The notes under the pieces: model-generated
The model's database searches: none
Told to the model about the DNA's origin: nothing
Seen by the model: only the letters and a program-made list of their open reading frames with translations
Part shown: positions 1 through 13,119 of the stretch, one piece after another
Position numbering within the stretch: the first letter of the stretch is position 1
Layout: the number at the start of each line of letters is the position of its first letter
Translations under genes and position numbers: made by a program
From: Trichinella spiralis
Lineage: Eukaryota; Nematoda; Enoplea; Trichinellida; Trichinellidae
NCBI GenBank assembly: GCA_000181795.3
Contig: CM012954.1
Location: 14,086,999-14,150,998, forward strand
Reading direction: 5' to 3'
Length of the DNA stretch: 64,000 bases

Positions 1-27
1 TAACAGTTTTTTTTTCAATTTATTCAG

Positions 28-3000
28 GGAACAGAAGTCTACGACGGAGATAAGAGCACGTTCGTTAATTTGGGAATATTGGATGTGTTGCAAATTTTTG
101 GTCGAGCTGGTCGCCCTCAGTACGACACTAGCGGTTGCGGTATAATCATAACTGATTACTTGCACATGAATCATTATCTTCGCCTGCTGACGCGTCAAAT
201 TGATATTGAAAGCCAATTTTTATCACGTCTAGCAGAAAATCTCAATGCAGAAGTACAGAAGAAAAAAAAAGAAAATGTCACATTGTGCAAATGTACATTT
301 ATTTATGCATGTTTTAGATTTGTTTGGATACAGTTTCGACGGTTCAGGATGCGATCGAATGGTTGAGCTACACTTATCTTTTTGTTCGCGCAAAAGTCAA
401 TCCTCTTGTCTATGGTCTGACACAGGTCGAGCTATCGGTCAGTTGAAATTGCTTTATGAATAAATATAGATAGTTTAATTTTGTTGCTGTGTTATTAATA
501 GTTTTTATATTCAAAGTAGATTTGATTTGTTGATTTTTTTATTGAATTTTAGCGAGATCCAGAGCTGATTGAATATCGTCGTTCGATTATAGTCGACGCT
601 GCCAGACAGTTGGAATCGTTGCGCATGATACGTTTCGATGAAACTAATGGATACTTTTTCCCAACAGATTTGGGTCGTATAGCTAGTCTTTATTACATTA
701 ATTGTAACACAGTGGAAGTAAGAAGCATTTTTTTGTTTGTATTTTTTAAACATTTTTGAAAAATTAACATTTTCTTATCCTTAATGAATAAGTTATTATT
801 ATTATTATATATTCCATTAAATAAATATTAACTTATGAAAATTGTTTCTTTTTTTTTGGTATAATAAATTATCTACTTTTGGATATTTAGACTTTCAGTC
901 GTTCGATATCTGACAGTATGACTGATCAAGATATTTTGCACGTGATTTCCTCGGCTAGCGAATTCTCACAGTTGGTGGTAAGTTTACACGAATCGGTTAT
1001 GCTGTGCCAAGTTATATCCGTTTCCAAATAGTATATATAATGTTTGCGAATTTATACGATAAGAATGATATAATATTAATATTAAGAACAATGTAATAAG
1101 TGTTTTTTAAAATGTTAATTTTTTTTGTAAGTTTGATTTTTCATTTTCATTAGGTTCGTGATAAGGAATTGTCAGAGCTTGATGAACTAAAGAAATATTG
1201 CAAGTTGCCCATTGGTGTTGGATGTGAAAATGTAGCGGGCAAAGTGAACGTGCTTGCTCAATGTTGCATAGTCAGAGCAGAGACCAAGACGTTTTCACTG
1301 AGTTGTGACTGCAATTATGTTTTACAAGTAATTTTTTCTGTTTTGTAAATTGTATCTTATTTTTATTCACCTGTGCACAGAATTTCCCACGACTTTTACG
1401 TTTTGTATTTGATTTGGCGTTGATAAATGATTGGCCAAATTTGGCATATAACGCGCTTCGACTGTCCAAATCGATGGAACGTCGACTTTGGTGGTTTCGT
1501 CATCCGCTGTGGCAGCTGAATTTCTTGAAAGCGGATGTAGTGAAAAAATTGGAAGAAAAGAAGTTGACTGTTGATCGTCTGTTTGAAATGGATGCACAAA
1601 GTATAGGTATGGGTTTTTCAGTTGCCGATTTGAGCTTCACCAACAGCACAACGCGTGTTTTTTTTTTCTTACTATTATGCTTTTTCTTCACTATTTCAGG
1701 AACGATGATTCACGACGATGGTGATCAAGTGTTGAAAGCGTGCAACCATTTGCCTATATTGAACGTCGATGCTACGGTGCAACCGATCACAAGTTCCATC
1801 TTGAGAATCACATTGAACATTATTCCGGATTTCGAATGGAATCAAGAATTGTTCGATTGTTCAGTGTTGAAATTTCACATTTGGATCAGCAATCCGGATC
1901 AGAATCGTATTTTGCACCGAGAAGAAATTTTATTCACTCGTCGACAGGTTGGTTAGGTTAATTAATATATATATATTTCAAATAATTTTTATTTTCATCC
2001 ATTATTAAATTTGTTGTTACGTTTGTGTGTGTGTTTATTGATTGTTTTTCAAACAAACACAGGTAAAAATGCGGCAACCGTTGAAGTTGGTTTTCATCAT
2101 TCCAGCCGCCAATCCATTGCCTGCTTATTACCTTGTCTTTTGGGATTCGAACAATTTTCTCGGTTGTGACTATGAAGATGCTATTCCATTTGGAAATGTT
2201 ATTCTTCCTGCAGAACGCCAGCAGCGTACAGGTTTGCTTGTGTTTTTCCCTTTTTTCATTAGTACTAGTTTAATGAGATTTTTTTAAATTCATGTTTTTA
2301 TTATAATATTCTAGCGCTGCTCGATTTGCAACCGTTGCCAGTGAGTGCGTTGAACAGTCCATTGCTCGAGTTGATGTACAGGTTCAGCCATTTCAACGCC
2401 ATTCAGACCCAAGTGTTTCACACCATTTTCCATACCGATAGCAACGTTCTTGTCGGTGCCCCAACTGGCTCTGGTAAAACTGTCATCGCAGAGCTGGCAA
2501 TATTTCGTCTATTTCAGAAGGAGCTTTCATTGAAGGTATATTTGTTTGTTTTATTTAAAAAATTTTTCCTTTCTAAATTTGCATGTTTTTTTTCTGTTGT
2601 CGCTCAGAGCGTGTACATTGCACCGTTGAAAGCATTGGTTCGAGAAAGGATGAACGATTGGAAAACACGATTCGAAGAATTGCTCGGCAAACGGTAATGA
2701 ACGATCGATTTTCATTTTCCACCACCGTATGTAAATTTTTGTTCGTTTTTTTTAGAGTTGTAGAATTGACAGGCGACACTAGTCCAGATATCCAAGCTTT
2801 GTCCAATGCTGACGTTGTAGTGACTACGCCGGAAAAATGGGATGGCATATCCAGAAGTTGGCATTCCAGAGCCTACGTGAAACAAGTTGGTCTGATCGTG
2901 ATTGACGAAATACATCTGTTGGGTATTTTTGTGTTACTGTTACTTTTTGATTTTGAAAAAATAATAATTTTTTTTTTCATCACAAATTTGAAATTTTCAG

Positions 3001-6000
3001 GCGAAGACCGGGGACCCGTGTTGGAAGTGATCGTCACTAGAACAAATTTCATTACTGCTTCGACAAAACGACCCGTTCGAATTGTTGGCCTGTCAACCGC
3101 TTTAGCCAACGCTTCGGATCTAGCTGACTGGCTCGGTATTGGTAAAGTAAGTTCAGACATTTTTTAAATAATAAATAATCTATTATAATAACGATGCTAC
3201 TGAGTAGTACTGTTCTACTGGTTTTCGTATTGTATTGTTTAATTTTTCATCTTCGAGGTTGGCATGTTCAATTTTTCACCTTCCGTTCGTCCCGTTCCTC
3301 TGGAAGTGCATATATCTGGCTTTCCGGAAAAGCATTATTGTCCAAGAATGGCAACGATGAACAAACCAGCCTTTAAAGGTATATTTACTGAAGAGAAAAT
3401 CATATTAATTTTTATGAATACGAAAAAAATATATACATATTTTTTGTAGCAATTAAAGTTTATTCACCTGAAAAGCCAGTGTTGATTTTTGTATCTTCAC
3501 GACGTCAAACTCGCTTAACAAGCTTTGATTTGATTGCGCATCTCGCTGCCGATGCTAATCCTAAGCAGTGGTTGAACATGACCAACGAAGAAGTAAGTGA
3601 ATATTTTTTTTTCTTGTATTATGAATATCACGTTCAAATCGTAATTTTATGAAAATGGTTTTCTGTTTTTTCAATTTACTTTATTTTGCAGTTACAAAAT
3701 TACATTCAACTTGTGCACGATCCGAATCTCAGAATATGTTTGTCTTTTGGTATTGGTATCCATCATGCTGGCTTGCACGAACATGACCGTAGCATTGTGG
3801 AGAATTTGTTTTCCTCTCTGAAAATCCAAGTTCTCGTCTCTACGGCTACTTTGGCTTGGGGTGTCAATTTTCCGGCTCATTTGGTCATCATCAAAGGCAC
3901 TGAATATTACGACGGCAAATTGGGCCGCTACGTCGATTTTCCCGTTACAGGTAGGTGGACAGTGATTTGTTGGATTTGTTGGATTGTCCGAGAAAAAAAA
4001 TTTATGCTTCACTATCACATTCATTTGGCAGATGTTTTGCAAATGATCGGACGTGCCGGACGACCGCAGTATGATTCCGAAGCTGTCGCAGTTGTTTTTG
4101 TCCACGATGTGAAAAAACCGTTCTATAAGAAATTTTTATACGATCCATTTCCTGTCGAATCGAGGTAGAATGTGTAATTTTGAAATTTTAAAAATATTCA
4201 TTTTTTTTAAAAAAATTATTGTCACTTTTAGTCTGCTCAAAGTATTTCCGGATCATTTGAATGCGGAAATTGTTGCAGGCACTGTTTCCAACGTGCAACA
4301 GGCGATCGATTATTTATCATGGACGTATTTTTTTCGTCGTCTCCTGGCAAATCCGACGTATTTTGATGAAAAAAAATACTGGTTGTAATGTTTCTAATGA
4401 TTTGGTATTTTTTATTTTGCATTTCAGTTTTTATGGTGTGGAAAATTTGGATAAAGGAAAGGTACAGTCGTATTTGGTCAATGTGATTTTTTCCGCTTTG
4501 AGCGCTTTGCTCCAATCGAAATGCATAACAGTTGAAGAGGTGAGGTGAATGATCGTTACTTTTGTTTATGGTTAAATGATTCACTTGCGCAGGATATGAA
4601 CACAATTTATTCCACCGTTCCTGGCCGAATCGCGTCGTTCTATTATTTGCACCATGCTACGGTCGCGATGTTTCTTCGCCAGATCCAATGCAATTCGACA
4701 TATGAAGATTTGCTGATGCTTTTGACGGTGAAATTTTCTTCTCTTTTTCCAATACTTATTGAAATTTCTACAACAACTGTGCTGTCGATTGATCTATCGT
4801 TTAGCAAGTACCTGAATACGATGAAATTCCAGTACGACACAACGAAGACCTCATCAACGAGTAGAAAAATTAATTTTCTTTTTAATGAAAAAAAAGCAAT
4901 GAAAATTTAAATTTTTTTTTCATCAAATTTTAAGAGAATTGGCGACTAAATGCGCGATATTACTGAACGACTCGGCGTTCGACAATTCGCATACAAAAAC
5001 GCATCTGTTGTACCAGGCTCACTTGCAGCGTCTTGAATTGCCCAACATTGACTACGAGACGGATTTGAAATCTGTTCTTGATCAGTCGATTCGTATCTTG
5101 CAGGTGGGTAGAATGAAATTTTTGTTTTTTCTTTCCTTTAAAAATTACATTTCTTTTCCCCTACCCCCAGGCTATGGTGGATATTTCCGCGGAACGAGGT
5201 TGGCTTGCTACAACACTTCGTGTGATTGGTTTGATGCAGATGATTGTCCAGGCTCGGTGGATCACCGATCCACCGTTGAGCACGCTGCCTCACGTTAGCT
5301 TGTACACGGCGCGATGTTTGTCTTCTAGGTAGCGATTGTATTTTGAAATTATTTTGTCATTTGTGCAGTTATTCTGATTAATTATTATTATTATTATTTT
5401 GCAATTCAAGATGCGGGCTAGATACTCTTCCACAATTGGCTGAACAGCATCGGCAGGATAGTCAATTTTTACTGAAAAATGCTTACCAGCTGTTGAATCC
5501 GAATGAATTGCAACTAGTGAGTGTTTTCCATTTTTATTATTATTATCCTTTTGCAATTTTCTTTTTTTTGTGAAAATTTATAATCAGTTATCTATCATCA
5601 TATTTTAATTTATTTGTTCATTCATCATGCTTCACTGTTGCCTAGTGTTAATTGTTCATTTCACAGGTTGGTGATGTGCTACGGCGACTACCAGTGATCA
5701 AAATTTCAATGACACTGCAATGCAAATCTGGAAAACACCAATTGTTGAACAATTTTTCAAAAGGTTCGGATCATTTATTTTTTGAAAAATTTGAATTATT
5801 TTTCAATTTTGTATGATTTTGTTTTGTTTTTTCAGGTTCGAATATTTCCTGGAATCCAGTCACTGTTGGTGAAGAGTGCGTGTTGTGCGTCGAATTGCAA
5901 TCATTAAACTTGGTAAAAAGAGACTTGTTTTGAAACAGCATTGTTTTGATGTTATACAGTTTTTTTTTGATTTTCATTTCTAGCGACAAGATAGTCGTGC

Positions 6001-6241
6001 GTATGCACCGAAATTTCCCAAAGCCAAACATGAATCTTGGTTTTTGGTATTGGGATGTATCGATAGCGGGGAAATTTTGGCATTGCGACGTGTCGCTTCA
6101 TTTCTATCCCAGACGATTGTCAATTTGTCATTTACAGCTCCGAAGACAGTTGGTCGTTGCATTTGTACCTTGTACTTGATGAGCGATTCCTATATTGGGC
6201 TCGATCAACAGTACGATGTTCATTTGAATGTTGAAGAATAG
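28..6241 (+). CDS. ASCC3: ASCC3, activating signal cointegrator complex helicase (5' partial)
   Basis: Ski2-like DNA/RNA helicase of the ASC-1 complex, acting in alkylation repair and in splitting collided ribosomes. The window opens in the first helicase cassette: the first exon (28-252) carries [19 protein letters not shown]. Next come the first Sec63 domain (exons 318-425, 553-717, 891-977, 1154 onward) and a second complete cassette with GAPTGSGKT (about 2457), IDEIHLLG (about 2901), [22 protein letters not shown] (around 3850-3915; read in two parts) and [12 protein letters not shown] (about 4039). A second Sec63 domain ends in [19 protein letters not shown] with TAG at 6239-6241. The sequence between the cassettes ([18 protein letters not shown]) follows human ASCC3 rather than the spliceosomal paralogue SNRNP200. 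About the first 40% of the protein, including the first Walker A, lies upstream. Many short exons; some internal exon borders are approximate. Confidence 0.95.
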
Positions 6242-7045
6242 ATTGTGCTGTTTTTTCTTTTACTCGAACAATTTATCAAATTCTCAGTTTGGTACAGATA
6301 GAATTGTATGGATTATTTTCAATTTTTTTTCTTTATTTCATAATTTGATGCTGAACTTTTATTTTAAGAATACGGTAATAAAGTTTGCTTATACTTGCGA
6401 ATCATACATTACTGTGTTTTGCCGACGTTGAGTTGAACAGCTGAGCAGGTTAAACATACAGAGGTGTATCAGTATGATTTTTTTTTGTCGTTGATAAATT
6501 TTAAAGCTTGAGGAATTTCAACGAATATTAATTGATGATTTTGTTTATTGGCAAAGAATTTTTCATTTTATTCAATAATGTTCATTGCTTTAGTTTAGGT
6601 TTTTCTGTAGAACAACCAAACTAGCATTGCGTACAAAATTGTTTCAGTCGAATTTTTTTAGGTGAATTTCTTAAATGCTACTCATTCTTTTTGCACAACG
6701 TAGCAATTTGATAAACTGTTATTTTATTTTTCGTATTATTTGTTCAGAAATCATTTGATAGTTGGAATTGAAATTTATTTTTCCTCTTCATTGCACTTAT
6801 TATTATTATTATTATTTGTCGGCTCGATTAGACGTTCACTTTTTATCTCGCGTTAATATTTGTGATTGTTGATTTGTTTGCTTCTACTGAACAAAGTTTT
6901 CCTGCTCAGCGCATGTTTCGTCAAAAACGGTTCAAATTCTAATTCAAATCAACGTCAGCGTCCTATTAATTTTATCATTATTACCGTAATGTTTTAGAAT
7001 TTAAATTTTTTAATTTCACTTTTGAACAGAACTTTTTTTTTGCCA
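6242..7045. other. Intergenic region ASCC3-ACADM
   Basis: AT-rich spacer holding the ASCC3 3' UTR and the ACADM 5' region. It contains a short (ATT)n run near 6799-6819. No open frame with coding character and no RNA gene seen. Confidence 0.5.
6377..6382 (+). terminator. Polyadenylation signal of ASCC3
   Basis: AATAAA lies 136 bases after the ASCC3 stop codon in T-rich sequence, the usual place for a cleavage signal. Assigned by position only. Confidence 0.45.
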
Positions 7046-8966
7046 ATGACCAACTTGACGACAATGTTGTCTCGTCGTTGCTTTTCAAATTTTCGCAAAA
7101 TGTTCTCAACCGCCGCACAGTCGATCGTTGGTGACGAGTCATTTTACAGGGGTGGAATGTGTTTCGGTATGCGTGTGTTTTTTTCTGTTTGGACAGTTTG
7201 GACTAATGTTGGACACAATTTAACCATTTTAGAATTGAGTGCTGAAGCGAAAGAATTTCAAAATACTGCGATGAAATTTGCCAAAGAGGAAATTATTCCC
7301 AAAGCAGCTCATTTCGACCGTACTGGAGAGGTGATTTTTTTTATTGTTTAGTTTTATTTCTTAGTAATCAGAATTTTAGTATCCAATGGAAATTATCAAA
7401 AATGCTTGGAAACTTGGTCTATCCGGTACTGAAATACCCCAACAGTACGGTAGGTAACATTGTCTGTATGTTTTGCTGAAAAGCAACAATGCCGTACTGA
7501 TATGCTCATGTCTACTAGGTGGTCTCGGTTTGAGCTTGCTGGAATCTGTTGTCATTGCTGAAGCGTTGTCTTACGGATGCACCGGTATTTCAACGGCGAT
7601 CATGGGTAACGGGCTTGCGGTACGGGCAGTGTTTGTTGTTTTAATATACCTGACTTTTAGTCTATTATTCAGTTGTTTTTATTTAATTGCACAGGAAGCA
7701 CCGGTAATTATAGCTGGAAATGAGGCGCAGAAAAACAAATTTTTACGTCGAATGACCGAAGAACCGCTGTTGGCTGCATATTGTGTCACAGAACCGGGTG
7801 CTGGATCCGATGTAGCAGGTGTGAAGACGAAACTCACAAAAAAAGGTAATTTATGATTAATTATTCAATTAATTAAGTTATTCATTTGTTATCTAGGTGA
7901 CGAATATATTTTGAACGGACAAAAAATGTGGATAACGAACGGCGGCTACGCGAATTGGTTTTTTGTACTTGCCCGTTCGCATCCTGATCCAGATGCCCCT
8001 GCATCGCAGGCGTTTACCGCTTTGCTTGTCGAAGGTGATTCGAAAGGTGTAGTTCGTGGAAAAAAGGCAACGCTGTGTTTTTTTCTTTTATTTCATATTT
8101 TATTATTATTAGTAGTAGTAGTATTTGTATGTTTTCATTTTCGATATTTCTAGGAATGGAACATGGGTCAACGTTGTAGTGATACACGTGGTATTTCATT
8201 TGAAGATGTCATCGTTCCAAAGGAGGTGAGTTGTTTTTTCTTCTTTTTTCAAACACTAAAACCTTTATACTACTCGGTTTAATGATAATAATAATAATTG
8301 AATAGTTTATTAATACTGTTGGTTTTTGATCAATTTGTAGAATATTTTGGGTGAAATGGGCACTGGTTTTAAAATTGTCATGGGCGCGTTCGACCGCACT
8401 CGTCCTGGTGTAAGTTTTTTAAATGTTTCTTTCTTTCTTTCTTTCTTTTTTAAATTGATTTTTATTTTTTTTAATTTCAAGGTTGCTGCCGCTGCTGTTG
8501 GATTAGCATGGCGAGCGATGGACGAGGCGAAAAAATATGCAACCGAACGTCGAACTTTCGGCGTTCCAATTGCTCATCATCAGTCGATTGCATTCATGCT
8601 TGCCGATATGGCCATCGGAGTGGAAACTGCTCGTATGATAACTTACAAATCCGCCTGGGAAACTGATTGTGGTCGAAGAAACAGTTATTGCGCTTCTATT
8701 GCAAAAGCTTACGCTTCTGACGTTGCGAACAAATGCGCTACGGATGCTGTTCAGGTTGGTAATTTTTTGATCTATTTATTAATTATAATCATAATATTTA
8801 TTTATTTATTTATGGTAATCAGATTTTGGGTGGAAATGGTTTCAACAGTGAATATCCGGTGGAAAAATTAATGCGCGATGCGAAGATTTTTCAAATTTAC
8901 GAAGGAACTTCACAAATTCAACGATTGATTATTTCAAGGCAGCTGTTGTCTCAACATGAATCATAA
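7046..8966 (+). CDS. ACADM: Medium-chain acyl-CoA dehydrogenase, mitochondrial
   Basis: Flavoprotein catalysing the first step of mitochondrial beta-oxidation of medium-chain acyl-CoAs, passing electrons to ETF. Ten exons join in phase to 422 residues (human MCAD 421): 7046-7166, 7233-7330, 7380-7449, 7519-7619, 7695-7845, 7897-8066, 8154-8225, 8341-8409, 8482-8754, 8823-8966. The start ATG opens a basic, Arg/Ser-rich leader typical of a mitochondrial presequence. Family motifs: [38 protein letters not shown], the FAD-contact segment ILGGNGFN, and [10 protein letters not shown] with the catalytic-base Glu. Nine introns; the one after 8066 starts with GC instead of GT. Very close match to MCAD along its full length, so the assignment is firm. 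Confidence 0.96.
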
Positions 8967-9430
8967 TAATATGGAATTGGTCATTTATAAATGATAAAAG
9001 AAATCAGGCATGTTACTTAGTCAGGTAGTTAGTTATGCGTATATTTTCTTCTAGCACAGCATAAATTCAGTGCAGCGCGGATATGTTCTCTTCCGGTTGG
9101 TTGGTTGGTTGGTTGATGTATTCAATTTTTCACTGCCTCTTGTTAATTCTATTAATTCAATTATTCAAATTGTTGTCAATTTTGGGAATCCGACATTTAT
9201 TTAAACATTCATATGGGTTTATTATTGAATGACAATGGATTTTTTGTTTTACGAAAATACTTTCGAATAAAAATGATGATTTCTACAAATATATCATCTA
9301 TTCATTATTGTTGTTGTGGTAGTTTTGCGAATGTTGTTTGTGAACAACATATTATACTTGTTCAATTTGTAAAAGTGTTGTTATAAAAAATTGATATTTT
9401 TATTAATATGTGAAAAGAAGAAAGAAAAAA
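8967..9430. other. Intergenic region ACADM-SNAPIN, with poly(A) signal
   Basis: Holds the ACADM 3' UTR; AATAAA at 9266-9271 is the best cleavage signal. A (GGTT)n run sits near 9097-9114. The remaining sequence before the next ATG at 9431 is AT-rich and looks like promoter/5' UTR. Confidence 0.45.
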
Positions 9431-9994
9431 ATGGTATCCGAGCAAATTCTTCCAGCGGATCAACTTATTGTAGGACATGTGAACGATGCGGTGCGGATGT
9501 TCAATCAGTGCGTCGAATCTACAAAGTAATAAATTTATTTAATTAATAAGTGTGTATTGTTATAAAATTAGTTGAATTGTTTGTTCGTTGTTGTGTGTGA
9601 AATGCAAATTTTATTCAATTTCAAAAATTTTCAAATTATTAGGAAAAGCCAAGATGAGGTCACCGCTTTGATTGACAAAATTATTGCTGGTAAGTCAAGT
9701 ATTTATTTATTTATTTATTTATTTATATTCCTTTTCATTTGTATTTATTCTGTGTTTAATAGATTTGAATTTTATTCGTCAACAAACGGCAAAGGATGAT
9801 TTTGACATTGAAGTACCACTCCGCAGTCTTCGTGATTGTAAGAAACGATTATCTGTGGTGTGCAGTATTTTGAACAATCTCAGGGTAAATTAATGCAAAT
9901 TTGATTGTTGTGTTGTTCTTTTCTTTTTTACATTTATTGCTTTATTTAGGAACGTTTGAAAAATTTACTATCTTCTTGTAATCCTGTCCAATAG
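9431..9994 (+). CDS. SNAPIN: SNAPIN-like BLOC-1/BORC subunit
   Basis: Small coiled-coil subunit shared by BLOC-1 and BORC, which act in lysosome-related organelle biogenesis and positioning; SNAPIN also binds SNAP-25. Four exons (9431-9525, 9643-9689, 9763-9884, 9950-9994) join in phase to 102 residues. The second half aligns with human SNAPIN in order and spacing: SQDEVTALIDKI (human SQVELREQIDNL), then the D-x-D segment, then SILNNLRERLKNL (human NNILQNAQERLRRL). The N-terminus is shorter than in mammals (human 136 aa). The protein is short and helical, so another BLOC-1 family subunit is possible, but the SQ...ERL pattern favours SNAPIN. The start is the first ATG of the exon, preceded by A-rich sequence. 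Confidence 0.7.
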
Positions 9995-12555
9995 AAGTGT
10001 TGAAAATGTGTTGCTTTTCACCTTTACTCTGCTACAATCGCAAGACTGCATCATTGGTATTTTTTACATTTTTTTTAAATTTGTTATTACTTTTCTGTTT
10101 TAATTCATATTTTCTGGGGTAAATTTTTCACATTTTACGGGTTTGATGTTTCTCATTTTTGGTTCATTCTCATCTTTTCATTCATTCATCCGAGATGATT
10201 GAGTTTTCTTTATTGCATAGTTGTGCAATTTTCAATTTTCTCCTTCTTCTTCATCTTCTTCTTCCATGCACAAGCATAGTTAGTTGTATTGTGTGTGGTT
10301 GTTGTTCTATTGAAATTATAACAAGGTTGCAGTTGTTAAGCTCTATGTGACAAGCAAATTTGATTTTTGCTTCATTCTACGTTTTACACGATGTAGAAAA
10401 ATAATTTTCTTTTCATTTTGCAACACTGATCAATGATATGTCGCTATTGTTGTGTAGAATTTATTGAGAAAATTAAATATGAACAACATTTTTAATTTAA
10501 TTTCTTCCCCATTTGAATGATTACGATCTTATTTTTCAAGTGCGGTTACTGTAGCAGTGGAGTGAAGATTTTTGTTTTACTGTAGATTGTAGAATGAAAA
10601 AGAAGTTCATGATGATTAGTTTGGTATAATTTGGTCAGTTTGGAAATAATTAGTGGTTAGCATTTAAAATTTCATGTATTAGTTTGGTTTTTTTTTCTGC
10701 ACATTCAGCGTTGAATGGTATTTCAAAAGCAATTGCAAAGAACTAACGGTGGTTGAATTGAACAATAAAATATGCAAATTTTCACTTGTTCAACTGAAAT
10801 TCACTCTTATCACAGTTGATCAACGATATATGTTTATGAATTTTTTTTAAAATACTTTCTTTACTGGTGATGATTTTTTTGCGTTGCAAAATTGCACTTC
10901 GTGAGAAATTATTTATGAAATTTCACATTCGCGTTTTGAAGAGCAAATTAAATTTGTACAACGTGGCGTGCGCCGCGGTTATCTTTTTATTTTTAATCAT
11001 CAATCGTGTAATAAATAGAAAAATTGAATTGCTGCAGAAGTGAAATTGAAAAATAATCACCAATGTGACCACCGGCAGCTGAGTGTAGCAGTTTATACAT
11101 GAGAAGTCATGATGAGATTTTAAGACAGATTCAATAATTGACTGTGGTGTAATAAAAAGTTAAAATCAATCAATTCATTTCCCAAAAGCATGGGGTTCTA
11201 ATTTTCATCAGTCATCACCACATTGTTTGCGTATTTTCTTTTAATTGTTCAATTGCATCGATGCCAATTGTGTACACTGTTTAAAATTTGCATATCTAAA
11301 CGTATATGTGATAAGTGATCTTTTAATTGGGTTCTAAAATTGAATTGAAAATTCAATTCGTGACAACTGGAAATAGTTGAATTGAAATGGAACTTTTTAT
11401 ATAATGATAAATTGCATATTTTGCAGTGTTGTATGGGAGGTGCTTGTTGACAAATTTCTTGATCATTTGAGTGTGGTCGACTGAATTTTGCTCGTTGTTC
11501 ACTTTTGCAATTTCGTTATCAATTTCAACTGCACTTGACATGTTCAATTGAAAGCATATACAATGCACATCAAGTTCAGTGTTATTATCCAGCGTGTTAG
11601 ATGGGCGTGTGTGTGCTTTCTATTGCGAAGGAGGTGGGTGGGGCTGAGAGGGGGAGAGAGAGAGAGAAATAAGTTTTGCCACTTTTCTCATCACTCAATA
11701 AATTTTTGAAATGTATGCTCAAAAAAAATTAATAATTCAAGTAGATTTAAAATGGCACCATGATGAATGACATGTTGAATTTTAGTTGAAATCACTGAGA
11801 ATAGCATTAACGTTGACGGTAATATAATTGCATTAATGTAAAGAAAAGCATTTCCTTTTTGCCGATTAAGTCGAAACTGAAAATAAGCTTTATACTCACT
11901 CGGTCTCTTGTCATCTCTCAGCTTATTAGTGAAAATATCCAGCGATTGTTGAAAAAGGCGATCCGAAGCATCATTTGTTGTGTTCAGATTGATTTTCTTT
12001 TTTCTATTCATTTCTCCCTCTTTTGTTGGTCGTCATATTTCGCTTTAGCATGCATTTGGTTAGCATATTATTATTGTGTTGTGCGGATATTTCGCACATT
12101 CTGTGAATGAGAAGAACATTTGTTTTTGACAAGAAAACAAAAAAAAAGAGCACAATTTAAAACTAAAACCAATTTATGAAATAGCTTCATTTGTGTTGCT
12201 TAATTTTTTTATAACATTGTGCTGTTGTTGTTGTTGTTGTTGTTGATTGTCGGTTGTCTTGGTGACAACTTCTGTGTGCACAAATCTTGGGTGGAGGGTA
12301 CACACGTTGGTCCTGGCAAAAAGCAGTGTTTCCACCTTGCGTACCAGATGGCATTTCCAGCGCCATCTGGTGAATGATACAAATTTCTCTCCTCGGTAAG
12401 AGGTGTGTGCTTTTGATGACTGACTGATATAATAAATAGACTGGTGAGCATAGCAGTACAACGAGCCTACGAAACAGCGTTGAAAACAGCGGCCAAGCAT
12501 CATCATCATTATTATTATTATTATTATTTATCATTATTGGGAGAAATTGTCGGTG
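9995..12555. other. Intergenic region SNAPIN to Ly6-like gene
   Basis: About 2.5 kb, AT-rich, without a gene I can support. Two minus-strand open frames were examined: 11353-11540, from an ATG giving MSSAVEIDNEIAKVNNEQ, and 11691-12011, from an ATG giving MNRKKKINLNTTNDASDR. Both have mildly coding-like composition, but their length is within chance for this base composition and neither has a recognisable domain. A (TTG)n tract at about 12223-12245 and a CAT/ATT tract at about 12498-12530 lie just before the next gene. Confidence 0.4.
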
Positions 12556-13119
12556 ATGGAAACGGCTTGTCGGCCGTTGTTAGCGTTGGTTATTGTTGTT
12601 TGCATTCCGGCCGTGTTGACAATACGTTGCCAAATTTGCAAACGTACCGAAGCGTCGCTGGTTCCTGGTAGCATAGCAAACAGTGTTTTCGTGTTCGACG
12701 CCACCAGAGACGACTGCGACACCGAGCCGGTCCACTGTTTGCCCGAGGAACGATTTTGCCTCGGTGCATGGGCGGAGCTGGCCCCGGGGCGCCATTGGGT
12801 TCAGAAGGGCTGCATTTCTGCCTCGGCCGACGGTCACGGTCTCGGCTGTACCGCGGAACCACTGCAACTGCGTCAAAATGGCAACCATTTTTTGCACCAG
12901 CTGACAGCCGACGTGCGCAACGTTACCATGATAGTATGCGTTTGCAACAGTGGTGATTTTTGCAACGCCGGTTCTGTGCAAGCTGCTCACCAACGTCTCA
13001 CCGCTTTCACCGCCACTGGTGGTACAGTTTCCCAAAGAGCATGCTGTTATTGTTCACTTTTACGGCTTTACTATTTCATCTTTTTCTGGCCATTTCTATT
13101 GATGATCAACAATCACTGA
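12556..13119 (+). CDS. Ly6/uPAR-like three-finger domain protein, secreted or GPI-anchored
   Basis: Single open exon of 187 codons from the ATG at 12556. It begins with a signal peptide (METACRPLLALVIVVCIPAV, cleavage probably soon after). It then carries ten cysteines in a Ly6-like order: CQIC near the start, DDC, HC, FC, KGC, GC, and the family-typical end CVCNSGDFCN. There is one N-glycosylation site (NVT). The C-terminus ends in a hydrophobic run (LLRLYYFIFFWPFLL) as expected for a GPI-attachment signal. Ly6 proteins modulate receptors or adhesion at the cell surface; no specific function can be given. The region is clearly richer in G+C than its flanks. A second frame over 12960-13220 also ends in a hydrophobic segment, so the exact C-terminus could differ if there is an intron or sequence error near 13020. 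Confidence 0.6.
   Translation: METACRPLLALVIVVCIPAVLTIRCQICKRTEASLVPGSIANSVFVFDATRDDCDTEPVHCLPEERFCLGAWAELAPGRHWVQKGCISASADGHGLGCTAEPLQLRQNGNHFLHQLTADVRNVTMIVCVCNSGDFCNAGSVQAAHQRLTAFTATGGTVSQRACCYCSLLRLYYFIFFWPFLLMINNH

Noticed and set aside
28-6241. Alternative identity as spliceosomal Brr2 (SNRNP200)
   Set aside because: Sequences around and between the helicase cassettes follow ASCC3, for example [17 protein letters not shown] and LEEKKLTVD, which differ in Brr2.
11691-12011. 106-codon minus-strand open frame
   Set aside because: A frame of this length is expected a few times by chance in 64 kb of this composition; no family resemblance.
12174-12534. Minus-strand frames rich in Gln or Asn just before the Ly6-like gene
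   Set aside because: They are translations of the (TTG)n and ATT/CAT repeats and shift with the frame.
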